Assembly (NCBI GenBank): GCA_030430105.1
Contig: JAUIFW010000048.1
Coordinates: 1 to 8,188, forward strand
From: a bacterium
Lineage (GTDB): Bacteria; Patescibacteria; Gracilibacteria; 1-14-2-50-48-13
Direction: 5' to 3'
DNA: 8,188 nt
The translations under genes were made by a program, and so were the position numbers. The notes under the pieces were generated by a model. That model saw nothing but the letters and a program-made list of their open reading frames with translations, ran no database searches and had not been told where the DNA came from. This document shows positions 1-8,188 of this stretch, in pieces; within the stretch, counting starts at the first letter, position 1, and each line of letters begins with the position of its first letter.

Positions 1-3000
1 CACCTGAGCATTGCCAGCAAAGGTAAGGTTTCGTGGATTTTCTATCTGAGCATCAAGTGTTCCCGCTTGTACGTATGTTCGCACCGCATGCAACTCTCTG
101 AGCTCCTCTTCTGAGAGTGATTCAGTTTCGGCCTTTGCAAGTAACGCCATCATTTGATCATCCAAAGCTAGATCCACATCAGGACCTGCATTCTGAGCAT
201 AGGTTTCTGCAAGGGAGCTTATGTCAGCCAATACAGCGGCCTGTCTATCTCGCAAATATTTTTCAGTAGCAGCCGTTTTTTCTTCCTCTGAGACTGCAGA
301 ATTTCGAATTTCAGCAAGAGTATTTGTATCCCGTTCCAATGCCTCTTTCTCCGCACGCTCAGCAATTTGGGATGTAGCAACCCCATCTTGAAGTATCTGA
401 TCACATACCGTATCATCCTCAGAAAGCTGTTTACATTGCGTCAACTTCTTCACCTTTTCAATTTCAATTTGCTTCTCTGCACGTGCATAACTCTGCGTTC
501 CTGCAAGTGTCCCATTTTCTATAGACGACACAAAGTCAAAGATACCCTCACCCGCCTGTTCTAGTAACGTTACATCTCCAAGCTTTCTACGTTCTTCAAT
601 ATCCTTTGTCGGATACTGAGGCAAGAACACTCCCGTCAGTGGGTCTGGCAGCCTGAGCGTAATTGTTGGAAGCTTGAGCTTCACCTTGAATTCCTCAAGT
701 TGACGCTCTACCCACTCCATAAAGAACGCTGGAGCGGAAACCTCCGGAGCTCCAGAAAGCATCTGAGTCGGAGATTCTCCAGTCATTTTGAACCCAGCAA
801 AGAACTCCTCCGCTGCCTGCTGCACCGCTCCTGCCGTGAGTGGATTGTTGATCTCGCCAGTCTTGGAAGATATCGCATACGGCGTAGAAACAAACGGCAC
901 ATTTTCCTCTCGTAAATCCAACGCTTCTGTACCCACACTCTGCGCCCTTGCAACCGCGTATCCCGCATTCCCTATCGTTCTACCAACTCCAGAAAGCATT
1001 CCTGACATACCGTCCACAAGCGATTGACAGGCTTCACGAACACCTAGTACATCTGGAAGTAGGTACACCAAACAGTTTCGATTTGGATCAAATGGAGGAG
1101 TACCTATCTTGGAGGTACCAGCCGCATATGGAGCCACACAGAACGCGATCGCAAAGCGACCTGACAAGGTAGGAGAAAGATAAAACCTGAAGTTAGTTGT
1201 TGCCTTCGAAGCATCATTCGTCAAGTACGTCGCATCCGGTGGCCATACTGGTACAGGAGATGGTGTGGGAGCAGCAAATGCTGGGATTTCATCAAATGGA
1301 ATCATGTCCAACAATCCATCCACGAGCTGCTTAATAGGACCAGCCTCCTGTTCACCGCCACCGAGCAACGAAGCCAAGTCGGCTTGTTCCTCAGGACTAA
1401 ATCCATCTAGGTTATCTAACAATGCATTGAAATCTAGATCTGAGAAGCCATCCAAAATAGATTTCCCGTCTGGTACAAAGAACGCCACATTGTCCTTTGG
1501 ACCAATAAGCCCACATCCTCCATACTGACAAGAACTATTGCGAAGCGAACGAGAGAATCGATCCATTTCTCTCTGCACACCTTGGTACACGCCCTCTCCG
1601 TACAGACGAAGGTCTTCAAGGGCAATACCAATCTCAGCAAGAATATCCTGCTGCTCCGCGGTAGGCATAAATCCAGGATCTCTGAGAGCGTCCGTATCTA
1701 TACCTAGAATTGTAAGAAGACGGTCATACTCCATATTGTCATCCCATAGATCAACAAGCCCATCCACGTCCTTGTCCTGAGCAAACAGTTGATTTTTGAG
1801 ATAGCTATTGAGCTTTGTTGCTAGCTCAAGTCCAATTGCCTCAGGTGAGGCATCATCCCCTGCACCCCATACAATCGCGCCATTTTCATCAAACTCAAAC
1901 CCTATAGCCTTGAGCACGAATCCAAATGGCAGGTCTTGGATACCCTGCACCCGTGGCTGCTTGCTAATATGGTTCACCATGAAGCCGTCACCCGCCTTTG
2001 CATACAGCATGTGGCCATCTGGAGACTGTGGAGAAGAAACACTAATCACTTCTTTAAGAGGATTGGAACCAAGTACCTCTGTCCAACCAGTAGCAATATC
2101 ATACAGAAGTGTCGGAAGAACAGGCTGCCCAACACTATTTTCCTCTACCTTCAGAAGTCGCTCTGAAAGAGTTGAAAGTCGAAGAGAAAGCGGAAGTCTC
2201 TTCACTTGTGTTCGATACGCAATATAGATGGTATCGCCATCTCGAAGCACCAAGTCTCTCAAGTACATCTGGAAATGCGATACCCCCATACCAGGCTCGT
2301 ACGAACAGACATTCTGGGTCTGAATCGTACCGTCTGTCTTTTCAAGCACACACACAGGTGTCTGCACAAGCTGCTGCCCATCCGTAAATCGATCACCCAG
2401 CTCCATCACAAGCACCTCTGGATAGGTCTGCGGATCTGGAAGACCTGCACGTACATACGAAAGACGAATCACATGCTCCACACGATCTCCTACAAGGAGT
2501 CGCTCGGAATCATCCATATCTCGCATATACTTCACCGCTTGTACTCCCTGTCCAGCTGCCTTGGCAACAACACCCTTTCGTAGTTCCTCGGAAATTTGTG
2601 CACTTCGCTGTGAAACCACATCCGTAAAGAGACCAACCAGCCCCTTCTGGTCAGATTCCACACCAGAGCCACCATTGATATCCATATACGTACGCAGGAA
2701 TCTAGTCGCCTGCCCAGCTAGCGTCACATATGGACTATTTGCCCTCACCAATCCCTTCATCGTCCCTCCATTGGCCTCTCCAAGGAAGCTTCGAAGGTAG
2801 TCCGCTCGATCAGCATTTTCAGGGGTAATATCCTGTCCTACTGCCTGCTTATTTGGATCATCATAACCTGCAGCATCTAGGGGACTCACAGAGTAGTTCG
2901 CCTTCTGGGCAAGCTCAGAAATAAGCGTGCTTGACAAATTGTCTGTAGTGTTCTCGACAAACACAATCTCAGGATTTCTAGGCTGCGTTCGAGGCACATT

Positions 3001-6000
3001 TTCAAAAGCCAAGACAGGTGTATGCCTCGTCCAATCTCCACGCACCGATGACTCATTACTATTGAAGCGTACATACACCTCATTCTCCATAGGTACGCCC
3101 TCCCAACTATCCACAAGTCCGATTGCCCTCGATGCAGCATCTGAGATAGGAAGGCTCTGTTCATCTCCATCTCCCTGAAGATTCACATCAAATCGATCAA
3201 TCTCATCCACGCTAAAGCGTCCTTCCTCAGAGGAAGTCGCAGAGGCAATAGAGAAACTTTGCTCCTCCACACAATCATTGGATTCATTCACCGTAATCAC
3301 CTTGAGCTCCTGATTCTGAGTTAAAAGAATGAGCTCATCATCTCCGTCCCCCTCCAAATCAGCCATCTCTACTTGCGCAATGCTTCCTAGGTCTGGAAGT
3401 ACCACACTACAACGAGCGAGTATAGTACTTGGATCCCGAGAAAGCTCGATCAGTGATCTATCTTCATGCTCAAGGTAAAAATTCGCTTCCTCCTGCTTGA
3501 GAGAGGCCTGCTTGGTATCCTTACGAGGAAGAATCACAATATTATCCCCACTATCCCGTCTCCTGAGCACCATATCCACCACACCCTCTGGCACATCAAA
3601 GATAGCTCCCACATAACGGAATCTCGCAGTAGGTTCTCCTCCTGTATTTCGAAGCGCATAGATCTGCTCTGATCCATCGGAGTACAGGATATCGTCACGC
3701 CCATCCCCATCATAGTCATAGGTGAGTATAGACGTAATTGGTGTCTCATGATGATGAAGGAAGGTTCCCACATCCTTCGTAAAGAATGCGTTTCCATCCT
3801 CCGTCTCTTCAATACCATTATGTATTCGAATGACAGGGTCCCCGAGATTTATCAAGGTATCCGAAGCATATGGAAGTGTACTCATTCCCACATTGTTTCC
3901 CCCTGAGAAAAGAAGCATATTCTTAAATTGTCCGACGTAACCAATCCCCTTACCCATTGGAAGCAGTGCATCCTCAACGCCTGGAGCAATACCTCCAAGC
4001 TGCTCTGCCGGAGAGTACTGCATAAATCGATCTCGAAGCACAAGCGCCGCAGAGTTATTTGAAGAAGAACCATATAAGCCATAATCAATACTATAGCGAT
4101 CCCTCTCCGGTGAATTCAGCTCCACAAAGATTCCATGCCCATTGTAAAGATTGAGGTATTTGGTCAAACTATCTCCTCGCCGAATAGGTGGAATACGGCC
4201 TGGAGACGGAAGGCTAGTACCAGGCTGCTGCGCACTATACACCGTTGGTAAGGACACATGCATACGCGCCAAGCTATCAAGTGTCACGCCAAGGTAGGTA
4301 TGAGAACCAGAAAGACTAGAAACCTCAGCTCCATCCGTAAGCAGTGGCCTAAAGTTTGGCGTCCACACAGCTTGTTCTTGATCAATGCTCCTCTCGGTCA
4401 ATGGCTCAAAGGTAGAACCGGCGAGGTTTGTGCGAAGATTTGATCCCTCTGGCAATTCAAGAAGGACCAATCCACTCGCCTCTGATCGGAATGGATCGGA
4501 GAAGAACTCAGCCAAGCGCAGCGACCCAAGCATGATTGATCGCACAATAGTAGACTGTGCAATCTGCCGCATGAGTGAGGCAGAAGTTTCAAATCCTTCC
4601 GTGAAGCTCGCTAGGTTCATCGAACTATCCAGTTGCCCAATATTGTCAAAGGCAAGATATATCGTATATCCAGAATCCGTCACCTCTGCCTGTAGAAGAG
4701 AATCTCCCTGTCTCCAAAGCACTCCATCACTCTGCAAATTCGCCTCTTCAAGCGTTGCGAGTGTATACATTGGTACAGCCTCAGGACGCGTAAGGCGCAT
4801 GCGAGCCACCTGAGTACCATCCACGAGGACACGATACTGAGACTCCTCTGGCGTCAGAGATTCCAGTGCCAAGCTAGCTCCTCCGAGAGACCATCGCGCT
4901 TCATCGTGATATACATCGACAAGGGAGGTCGCCACAGCATCGCTCTCTGCTGATGCTGAAGCACCTAGAACAAACTGCGTTGCTCCTTGAAGCACCAGCC
5001 GCAACGGCCCCTCTCGAAGCTGACTACCTGGCTCAGAAGTGAACTGAGACACCTCTTCTCGTGAGATGGTTGAACGATCAAGTTTCACAGAAGCGCTAAA
5101 GCGTGAAACTGTTGGAGTTGAAAGCTTAGCAAGTACATCCCCAGTGGACACCTCAACAAGAAGTTCACCCTCCTCCTGCGTGCTATCCAGCAACCTAGAC
5201 TCATATCGATCATCCAATATTACAAAGGAACGACCATCTTCACGCACCTGAGCAATACGATCTCCAGATCTACGAAGAAGATAACCTTCTACATCCTCAG
5301 CATCCACATCCCTTCGCACCTGTAGAAGTGTAGTATGTAGAGCCATAGCCTCTATAAAAGTCTCTTGCCCTTCTCGAAGAGTAAGCACTGGCTCGTTGCT
5401 AGGTCGCACATAGATGCCATCCGCAGCGAAGGTAGCAAGAACTCCTGATGTCTTCAAAGTGATTCCATCCTTCGCCTGAGCAATCTCTGTAATTGCGCCA
5501 GTGCGTACAATGCCATCTTCCAGAGCAAGAGAAGGAAGTTCTTCTCGCCGCTCACTAATGAGAATCTCCTTTTCAAATTCGTCTGCACTAAGTGATTCTG
5601 CGTAAAGTCGGACCACCGCCTCACCCAACTCCGGCACTGAGTACTCACTACTATCCAAGCCTACTGCTGGTTGAATACGGATTTCTGAAATACTACGCTC
5701 TCTCCTTTCCACCTCCTCTACCCTTGATCGAATCACTAGAAGCAATGTGCCGTCCTCACCATAAAGCTCACGCACCTCAATCACTCCAGCTAAAGAAGTC
5801 TGTAGAGAAGTATCTGGAGCAGTGGCTTCAAAAGCAAGATCCTCCTTGGAGAATACACCGAGAAGAGAATTACCAGCCCGCTCACTATCTCGCACCAAAA
5901 TCTGGTCCCCCACATCCTCAAGGACAACGCGTTCTACCTGCCTCGAGAAAAACACTTCACCAGGTTGCACAGAAAGAGAATCCGAAAGTGAAAAGTCCGT

Positions 6001-8187
6001 ATAGCTTCGATCAAGTGACACAGAGACCTCTGGCCAAAGGAGCACTTCCGCCAAAATATCAGCTGCGCCCTCCTTTCGGAGAAGTAAGCGAGAAATTTCA
6101 GTGCCAGGCTGTTCCTCCACCGTATACCCATCTGCAAGCTCACGCACGGAAGATGTAAGATCCGAATCCGTTTGCGCTCGCAATAAGGGAACATTTGTTT
6201 GCACAGCTGGCAGGCTCGTTGCCTTCCTATCGAAAACAAGCAAGTACCCATAGCGCTCAAGAACCACAATGTCCTCGCTTTGCATAGCTACCTGGAACTC
6301 GTTTCTCTCAGGAAGGAAGGTATTCAAATACTTATATTCACGCTGATACGCTCCCTGATATACCCCCGAAAGCACCTCCTCAGCATCAAGCGTAAGAGAA
6401 AGAGTCATGTACCCAAGTGTTTCCTGAAACTCCACACTACCCGATCCATAGACTGAAGACTCCAAAGTTTCGAGATGTACAAGCGCTCGCAGGCGAGCAT
6501 TCTCAAGATTTTCCTCTCGAGAAAGCGAAGTAACAGCACCATCCATTGTCAGCACATATCCATCTGCAAGATCCTCAAAGGCAACAGAAACGGAAGGTAC
6601 ATCCGTAAGCACAAGCTCCACAGATGCAATTTCTTCACCTCGGTATTGAAGCATTCCCTCAATACTACTTGATGCATTGTATGCTGCACCACTTACAACC
6701 AAAGCTACGTCTGGAGCAAAGACAAACGCTCCATCTCGTAGCCCAAAGAGCAGTGTATCCCCCTCATACAGACCACTTCGAACGCGAGACACACGATACG
6801 CAGAATTTTGAGGAGAAATACGTAGATGTGAAGTGCTAAGCAGGTCATCCGTCACCGTCAATCCTGCACCTGAACCTGCACCTGGTACAAACTGCACCCT
6901 TCCAACAAGCTCATTTCCCTTCAACAATTCAAGAGAAAGCACATTTCCAGCTTGCACGCGCCATGCAAATCCTTCCTCACAACTCGTCATTTTTCCCTCA
7001 GGCGAAAGCGTAGCCACCACATGCTGCGTAGCTCCTCTAGCAGCTGAAAGTGCACATACCGAGAGCACATCCTCTGACTGAGCACCAGAAGTGATAATAC
7101 GAAGATCACCATCTACCTCTACAGTAAACTGCCCTCCCGTATCCGGATCAATAAAACTAGATGTATCCACATAAAACCCCGCACCACTATCTGGAGATTC
7201 ATCTGGAAGCAATGTAATGATACGAGCTGGATGGGCAGCATACGAATCACGAAGTGTTCCAAGAAGCAATGAATCTCGACCACTTCGCTCTGATGCACCT
7301 AAGGTAGAAACAAGCTGACCACCTGCATTCACCGTAGATGTGAATGCAAGGGAAGTATCAGAGTCCGCATTCTCATTTTGTGACTCTATTGCATCTTGCA
7401 GAGATGCTCCTTCAAAGAGTTCTTGCGTAGCTCCTATGGTAAAGCGTCCTCCTTGCCCCATAAAGACCTTGGTCAATCGATCATGGTCCTGACCTCCGAC
7501 TAGAAGACGTGCAGATGGATGCCGCAGCTCCATATCACCAGCATCATTCATAGTAGCAACTGCTGTCGAAAGTACATCAAGCCGGAGCCTTGCAGAAGCT
7601 TCGTCAATAGAGAAGGAAGCAAGAGGTGTCTCCTGCGACCAACGTACGCTCATTCTTTCACTCGAATCCGAAAGGAATCGATCATCTATCAGTAGGGAAG
7701 CCGTAAGTCCCTGCTCTCCCCTTCGAAGTTCATACTGAACACTCTCTCCTAATGCATCCAATTGCAGCTCAGTTCCTTCCGTAGGAGCCACTACACCAGT
7801 AGCTCGATCCACTCGAGCAAAGAGCTCATCACCAACATACAAGAACAAGGTACGATCTGTTTCCTCAACTCTAGCTCCCTCCCCTGTAAGACGAAGAGTA
7901 TCCGCTCCAAAAGCCTCATCTGCCACATGAAGGTCAAGTGTAGCAATATGCAGCGCATTAAAGTACACACCAAGACGAAGTGTATTTCGCCCTTCAAGCG
8001 CAGGAAGAACTCTGTATGTAATAGCATCCTGTGCAGGCTCCAAGAAACGATCTCCAGAAAGCCACACCTGTGCCAAACAAAGAGGCGCAATACTTGTAAG
8101 TCCACTACAGAAGAGTAATTGTTCTTCAGAATCCGGATACCCTGGGACAAAAGCTCCAGCATAGTACCCCTGCACAGCGGAATCTCT
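1..8187 (-). CDS. Giant multidomain probable surface/secreted protein, internal fragment (open at both ends)
   Basis: One minus-strand frame is free of stops for 2,729 codons, from position 8187 to position 1. The frame at both edges agrees, so no net frameshift has occurred. No start, ribosome site or stop is present, and the complete protein is longer than 2,729 residues. The translation is coherent throughout: alternating beta-strand-like sequence over the first 1,180 residues or so, FG-GAP-like calcium loops near residues 1491-1678, a DUF11-like domain at 1899-1999, an EF-hand-like loop at 2138-2149, a Pro-rich hinge at 2302-2317 and a charged helical region at 2566-2709. I saw no catalytic motif and no convincing transmembrane helix. 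Only 15 cysteines occur, mostly as near neighbours, which fits disulfides in an oxidising compartment. Known families with such parts are extracellular and structural or adhesive; that role here is inference. The coding claim is very secure, the function is not. Confidence 0.95.
61..492 (-). other. Charged helical, possibly coiled-coil region (fragment residues 2566-2709)
   Basis: The segment is very rich in Glu, Lys, Arg, Ala and Leu and poor in Pro and Gly. Examples are YARAEKQIEIEKVKKL, QIAERAEKEALERDTNTL and TAATEKYLRDRQAAVLADI. Such sequence forms long helices and probably a coiled coil or helical bundle. Near its start, Cys2585 and Cys2595 bracket CKQLSEDDTVC, which could clamp a helical hairpin by a disulfide. 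The region then reads TESLSEEELRELHAVRTYV before the chain becomes less helical near the window edge. It contrasts strongly with the beta-rich first half of the protein. It may serve in assembly or attachment, but this is inference. Confidence 0.6.
493..999 (-). other. Unassigned segment before the charged helical region (fragment residues 2397-2565)
   Basis: It opens with a Gly/Ala/Ser-rich stretch (SGMLSGVGRTIGNAGYAVARA), possibly helical and small-residue packed. A helix (GAVQQAAEEFFAGFKM) follows, then a run that looks like an amphipathic helix followed by strands (EWVERQLEEFKVKLKLPTI). A sequence LPDPLTG occurs at positions 631-651, but it is not a sortase signal (see rejected items). 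No cysteine is present. No family recognised. Confidence 0.4.
1000..1200 (-). other. Small domain with three cysteines after the hinge (fragment residues 2330-2396)
   Basis: The domain starts with strands NFRFYLSP and GRFAIAFCVAP, followed by a turn-rich stretch (GTPPFDPNRNC), a hydrophobic strand CLVYLLPDVLG and a helix beginning VREACQSLVDG. The cysteines are at residues 2350, 2372 and 2387. This is the one place in the fragment where cysteines do not pair evenly. The odd one might bond with a residue outside the window or stay free. The hydrophobic strands are too short and broken to be membrane helices. No family recognised. Confidence 0.45.
1237..1284 (-). other. Proline-rich hinge (fragment residues 2302-2317)
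   Basis: Sixteen residues, PAFAAPTPSPVPVWPP, include seven prolines. Such stretches are extended, flexible or polyproline-II linkers between domains. This one separates the acidic helical segment from the cysteine-containing domain that follows, so it is a useful domain border. Confidence 0.7.
1285..1737 (-). other. Helical, acidic segment with a close cysteine pair (fragment residues 2151-2301)
   Basis: The segment is mostly helix-forming, e.g. AEQQDILAEIGIALEDL and VQREMDRFSRSLRN. It is followed by CQYGGC (Cys2220 and Cys2225, positions 1513-1530), a tight CxxxxC pair that may form a small disulfide loop. A lone CxxxxC is not a known metal site. After it come acidic Leu-rich helices (DLDFNALLDNLDGF, PEEQADLASLLGGG) and the start of the Pro-rich hinge. 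I do not recognise the fold. Confidence 0.45.
1738..1776 (-). other. EF-hand/dockerin-like calcium loop DKDVDGLVDLWDD
   Basis: Residues 2138-2150 read DKDVDGLVDLWDD. The spacing D-x-D-x-D-G-x-x-D-x-x-D is that of an EF-hand loop, with acidic ligands at loop positions 1, 3, 5, 9 and 12 and Gly at 6. The same pattern occurs in dockerin and thrombospondin type 3 repeats ('DxDxDGxxD'). A helix precedes it, and helical sequence (YDRLLTILGI) follows, as in an EF-hand. Only one clear copy is visible, whereas dockerins have two, so an isolated calcium-binding loop in a surface protein is the safer reading. Confidence 0.6.
1777..2190 (-). other. Unassigned segment with a propeller-like strand (fragment residues 2000-2137)
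   Basis: After the DUF11-like domain the chain reads as mixed strand and helix. One piece, SPQSPDGHMLYAKAGDG, resembles the 'SPDGxxLxY' strand of TolB/PD40 propeller repeats, but only one copy is seen, so it may be chance. The segment ends in a helix (LELATKLNSYLKNQLF) that leads directly into the EF-hand-like loop. No cysteine is present. I cannot name a family. Confidence 0.4.
2191..2493 (-). other. DUF11-like extracellular beta-sandwich domain (fragment residues 1899-1999)
   Basis: About 101 residues follow the order of a DUF11 or related conserved-repeat domain. A VGDRVEHVIRLSYVR entry strand is followed by an EVLVMELGDRFTDGQQL segment at the place of the usual 'VTDxLPxG' part. The exit pair is YLRDLVLRDGDTIYIAYRTQV, broken here as YLRDLVL and RDGDTIYIAYRTQV, which matches the family's 'L..G.s.tl.i...V' ending. 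Cys1946 and Cys1961 flank the central hairpin and are well placed for a disulfide. DUF11 domains are stalk modules of bacterial and archaeal surface proteins, often sharing an architecture with other adhesive or structural domains. The call rests on pattern and topology, not on a profile search. Another Ig-like family is possible. Confidence 0.5.
2494..3120 (-). other. Mixed, partly helical linker region (fragment residues 1690-1898)
   Basis: The first part has strands such as EVYVRFNSNE and EIVFVENTT. The second part looks helical, for example around STLISELAQKA, DYLRSFLGEA and VSQRSAQISEELRKG. It lacks cysteine and contains a small acidic Gly turn, DINGGSGVESD, that might bind a metal but is not a recognised motif. 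I cannot assign a family. It joins the FG-GAP-like block to the DUF11-like domain without any break in frame. Confidence 0.45.
3121..3960 (-). other. FG-GAP/VCBS-like repeat block with calcium-binding loops (fragment residues 1410-1689)
   Basis: The clearest loop is DYDGDGRDDI at residues 1491-1500 (positions 3688-3717), preceded by ILTY and followed by LYSDG. This is the classic FG-GAP/VCBS form, in which a DxDGDGxxD loop joins two strands of a propeller blade. A second copy, DLEGDGDDEL, lies at 1610-1619 (3331-3360). A third, weaker copy, NLQGDGDEQS, lies at 1669-1678 (3154-3183). Between the first two, LRRRDSGDNIV near 1541 sits at the right spacing but has lost most of the acidic ligands. 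The steps are about 50, 69 and 59 residues, close to the usual 60-residue blade. Upstream, GYVGQFKNMLLFSGGNN looks like another blade without the loop. Such repeats form beta-propellers in integrin alpha chains and many bacterial surface proteins, with calcium bound in the loops. One cysteine pair (1593/1639) falls inside. Confidence 0.8.
3961..4653 (-). other. Unrecognised segment between the beta-repeat part and the FG-GAP-like block
   Basis: Residues about 1179-1409 begin with a helical stretch (around ASLMRQIAQSTIVRSIMLGS), followed by mixed strands and a Pro/Gly-rich turn region (PGTSLPSPGRIPPIRRGDS, ending near residue 1340). After that comes YLNLYNGHGIFVELN, which looks like strand-turn-strand. 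It contains no cysteine. The final part could form the first blade of the FG-GAP-like block that follows, because Gly-aromatic patterns already appear there. I recognise no family. The coding frame is continuous with both neighbours. Confidence 0.5.
4654..8187 (-). other. Beta-rich N-terminal part with diverged repeated domains (fragment residues 1-1178)
   Basis: This section has short alternating hydrophobic/polar stretches separated by Gly, Asp, Asn and Ser turns, as expected for a chain of beta-sandwich domains. A recurring strand pattern, hydrophobic-Ala-x-[V/L/R]-x-[L/V], often follows a G-[D/N/E] turn. Examples are HIATLDL (Ala at residue 82), LFARVDR (124), EIASVELVL (521), ILAEVLL (713), RIAQVRE (979), VLAKLST (1020), QVARMRL (1128) and LLQAEVT (1167). 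ELVGRVQF at 429 has Gly in place of Ala. A second shared element follows some of these, e.g. VSVSLDRS (LDRS from 725) and SASVKLDRS (LDRS from 1036). The pentapeptide LADGY occurs at 540 and 684. Two cysteine pairs lie here, 27/37 and 378/403. The domains are too diverged for me to name a family or set borders. A stalk or fibre-like role is inference. Confidence 0.55.
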
Positions 8188-8188
8188 G

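Noticed and set aside
631..651. LPDPLTG, reminiscent of an LPxTG sortase signal
   Set aside because: The spacing is wrong (LPDPLTG rather than LPxTG), it lies well inside the chain, and it is not followed by a hydrophobic helix and basic tail.
1808..2227. Plus-strand open frame of 139 codons, and a similar one of 142 codons at 4385-4813
   Set aside because: Both read as Ser-, Arg- and Pro-rich nonsense opposite codons of the giant gene, and neither shows domain-like sequence.
4168..4179. RGDS tetrapeptide in the long frame, the integrin-binding motif
   Set aside because: A three- or four-residue match is expected by chance in a protein of this size, and nothing else suggests binding to animal integrins.
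5592..6158. Plus-strand open frame of 188 codons, the longest closed frame in the window
   Set aside because: It lies wholly opposite the continuous minus-strand gene, is low-complexity in Pro, Gln, His and Lys with no recognisable domain, and has no intergenic space or clear ribosome site. It is a shadow.
7791..8162. Minus-strand open frames of 123 codons here and 111 codons at 5934-6269
   Set aside because: They are out of phase with the long frame, have Leu/Arg/Cys-rich shadow composition, and overlap it completely.
1..8188. Possible frameshift or pseudogene, considered because only short closed frames are obvious
   Set aside because: The same frame reads from 8187 to 1 without a stop, and the translation stays protein-like throughout, so the gene looks intact within the window.
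1..8188. CRISPR arrays, tandem DNA repeats, tRNA/rRNA genes, insertion-sequence ends, promoters and terminators
   Set aside because: I saw no regularly spaced direct repeats, RNA gene signatures or terminal inverted repeats. Hairpin-like or AT-rich patches lie inside coding sequence and are not convincing.

Overview
The whole 8,188-base window is the inside of one very large bacterial protein-coding gene on the minus strand. One minus-strand frame, starting at position 8187 and read downwards, has no stop codon through 2,729 consecutive codons (8187 = 3 x 2,729). It is still open at both window edges, so neither the start codon nor the stop codon is visible. Short open frames elsewhere on both strands are shadows of this coding sequence. 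I found no second gene, RNA gene, mobile element, CRISPR array, promoter or terminator.

Read from its N-terminal side (right to left), the protein fragment has these parts. (1) About 1,180 residues rich in beta strands, with weakly similar recurring motifs that suggest a string of diverged Ig-like or similar beta domains (about 8187-4654). (2) A segment of about 230 residues that I do not recognise (4653-3961). (3) An FG-GAP/VCBS-like block with calcium-binding loops such as DYDGDGRDDI, probably a beta-propeller or part of one (3960-3121). (4) A mixed segment, partly helical (3120-2494). (5) A domain of about 100 residues resembling the DUF11 extracellular beta-sandwich (2493-2191). (6) A poorly defined segment ending in an EF-hand/dockerin-like loop (2190-1738). 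(7) Helical, acidic sequence, a Pro-rich hinge and a small cysteine-containing domain (about 1737-1000). (8) A charged helical, possibly coiled-coil, segment that runs to the left edge (492-61).

Sparse cysteines that mostly fall in close pairs, the calcium-binding loops and the lack of any clear membrane helix or catalytic motif all point to an exported structural or adhesive protein, probably on the cell surface. That role is inference. The gene uses no in-frame TGA, which argues against the recoded lineages that read UGA as Gly or Trp. Base composition looks balanced by eye. Giant secreted proteins with FG-GAP and DUF11-like parts occur in several candidate phyla, including Patescibacteria such as Peregrinibacteria, and elsewhere. 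I cannot fix the organism from this window.
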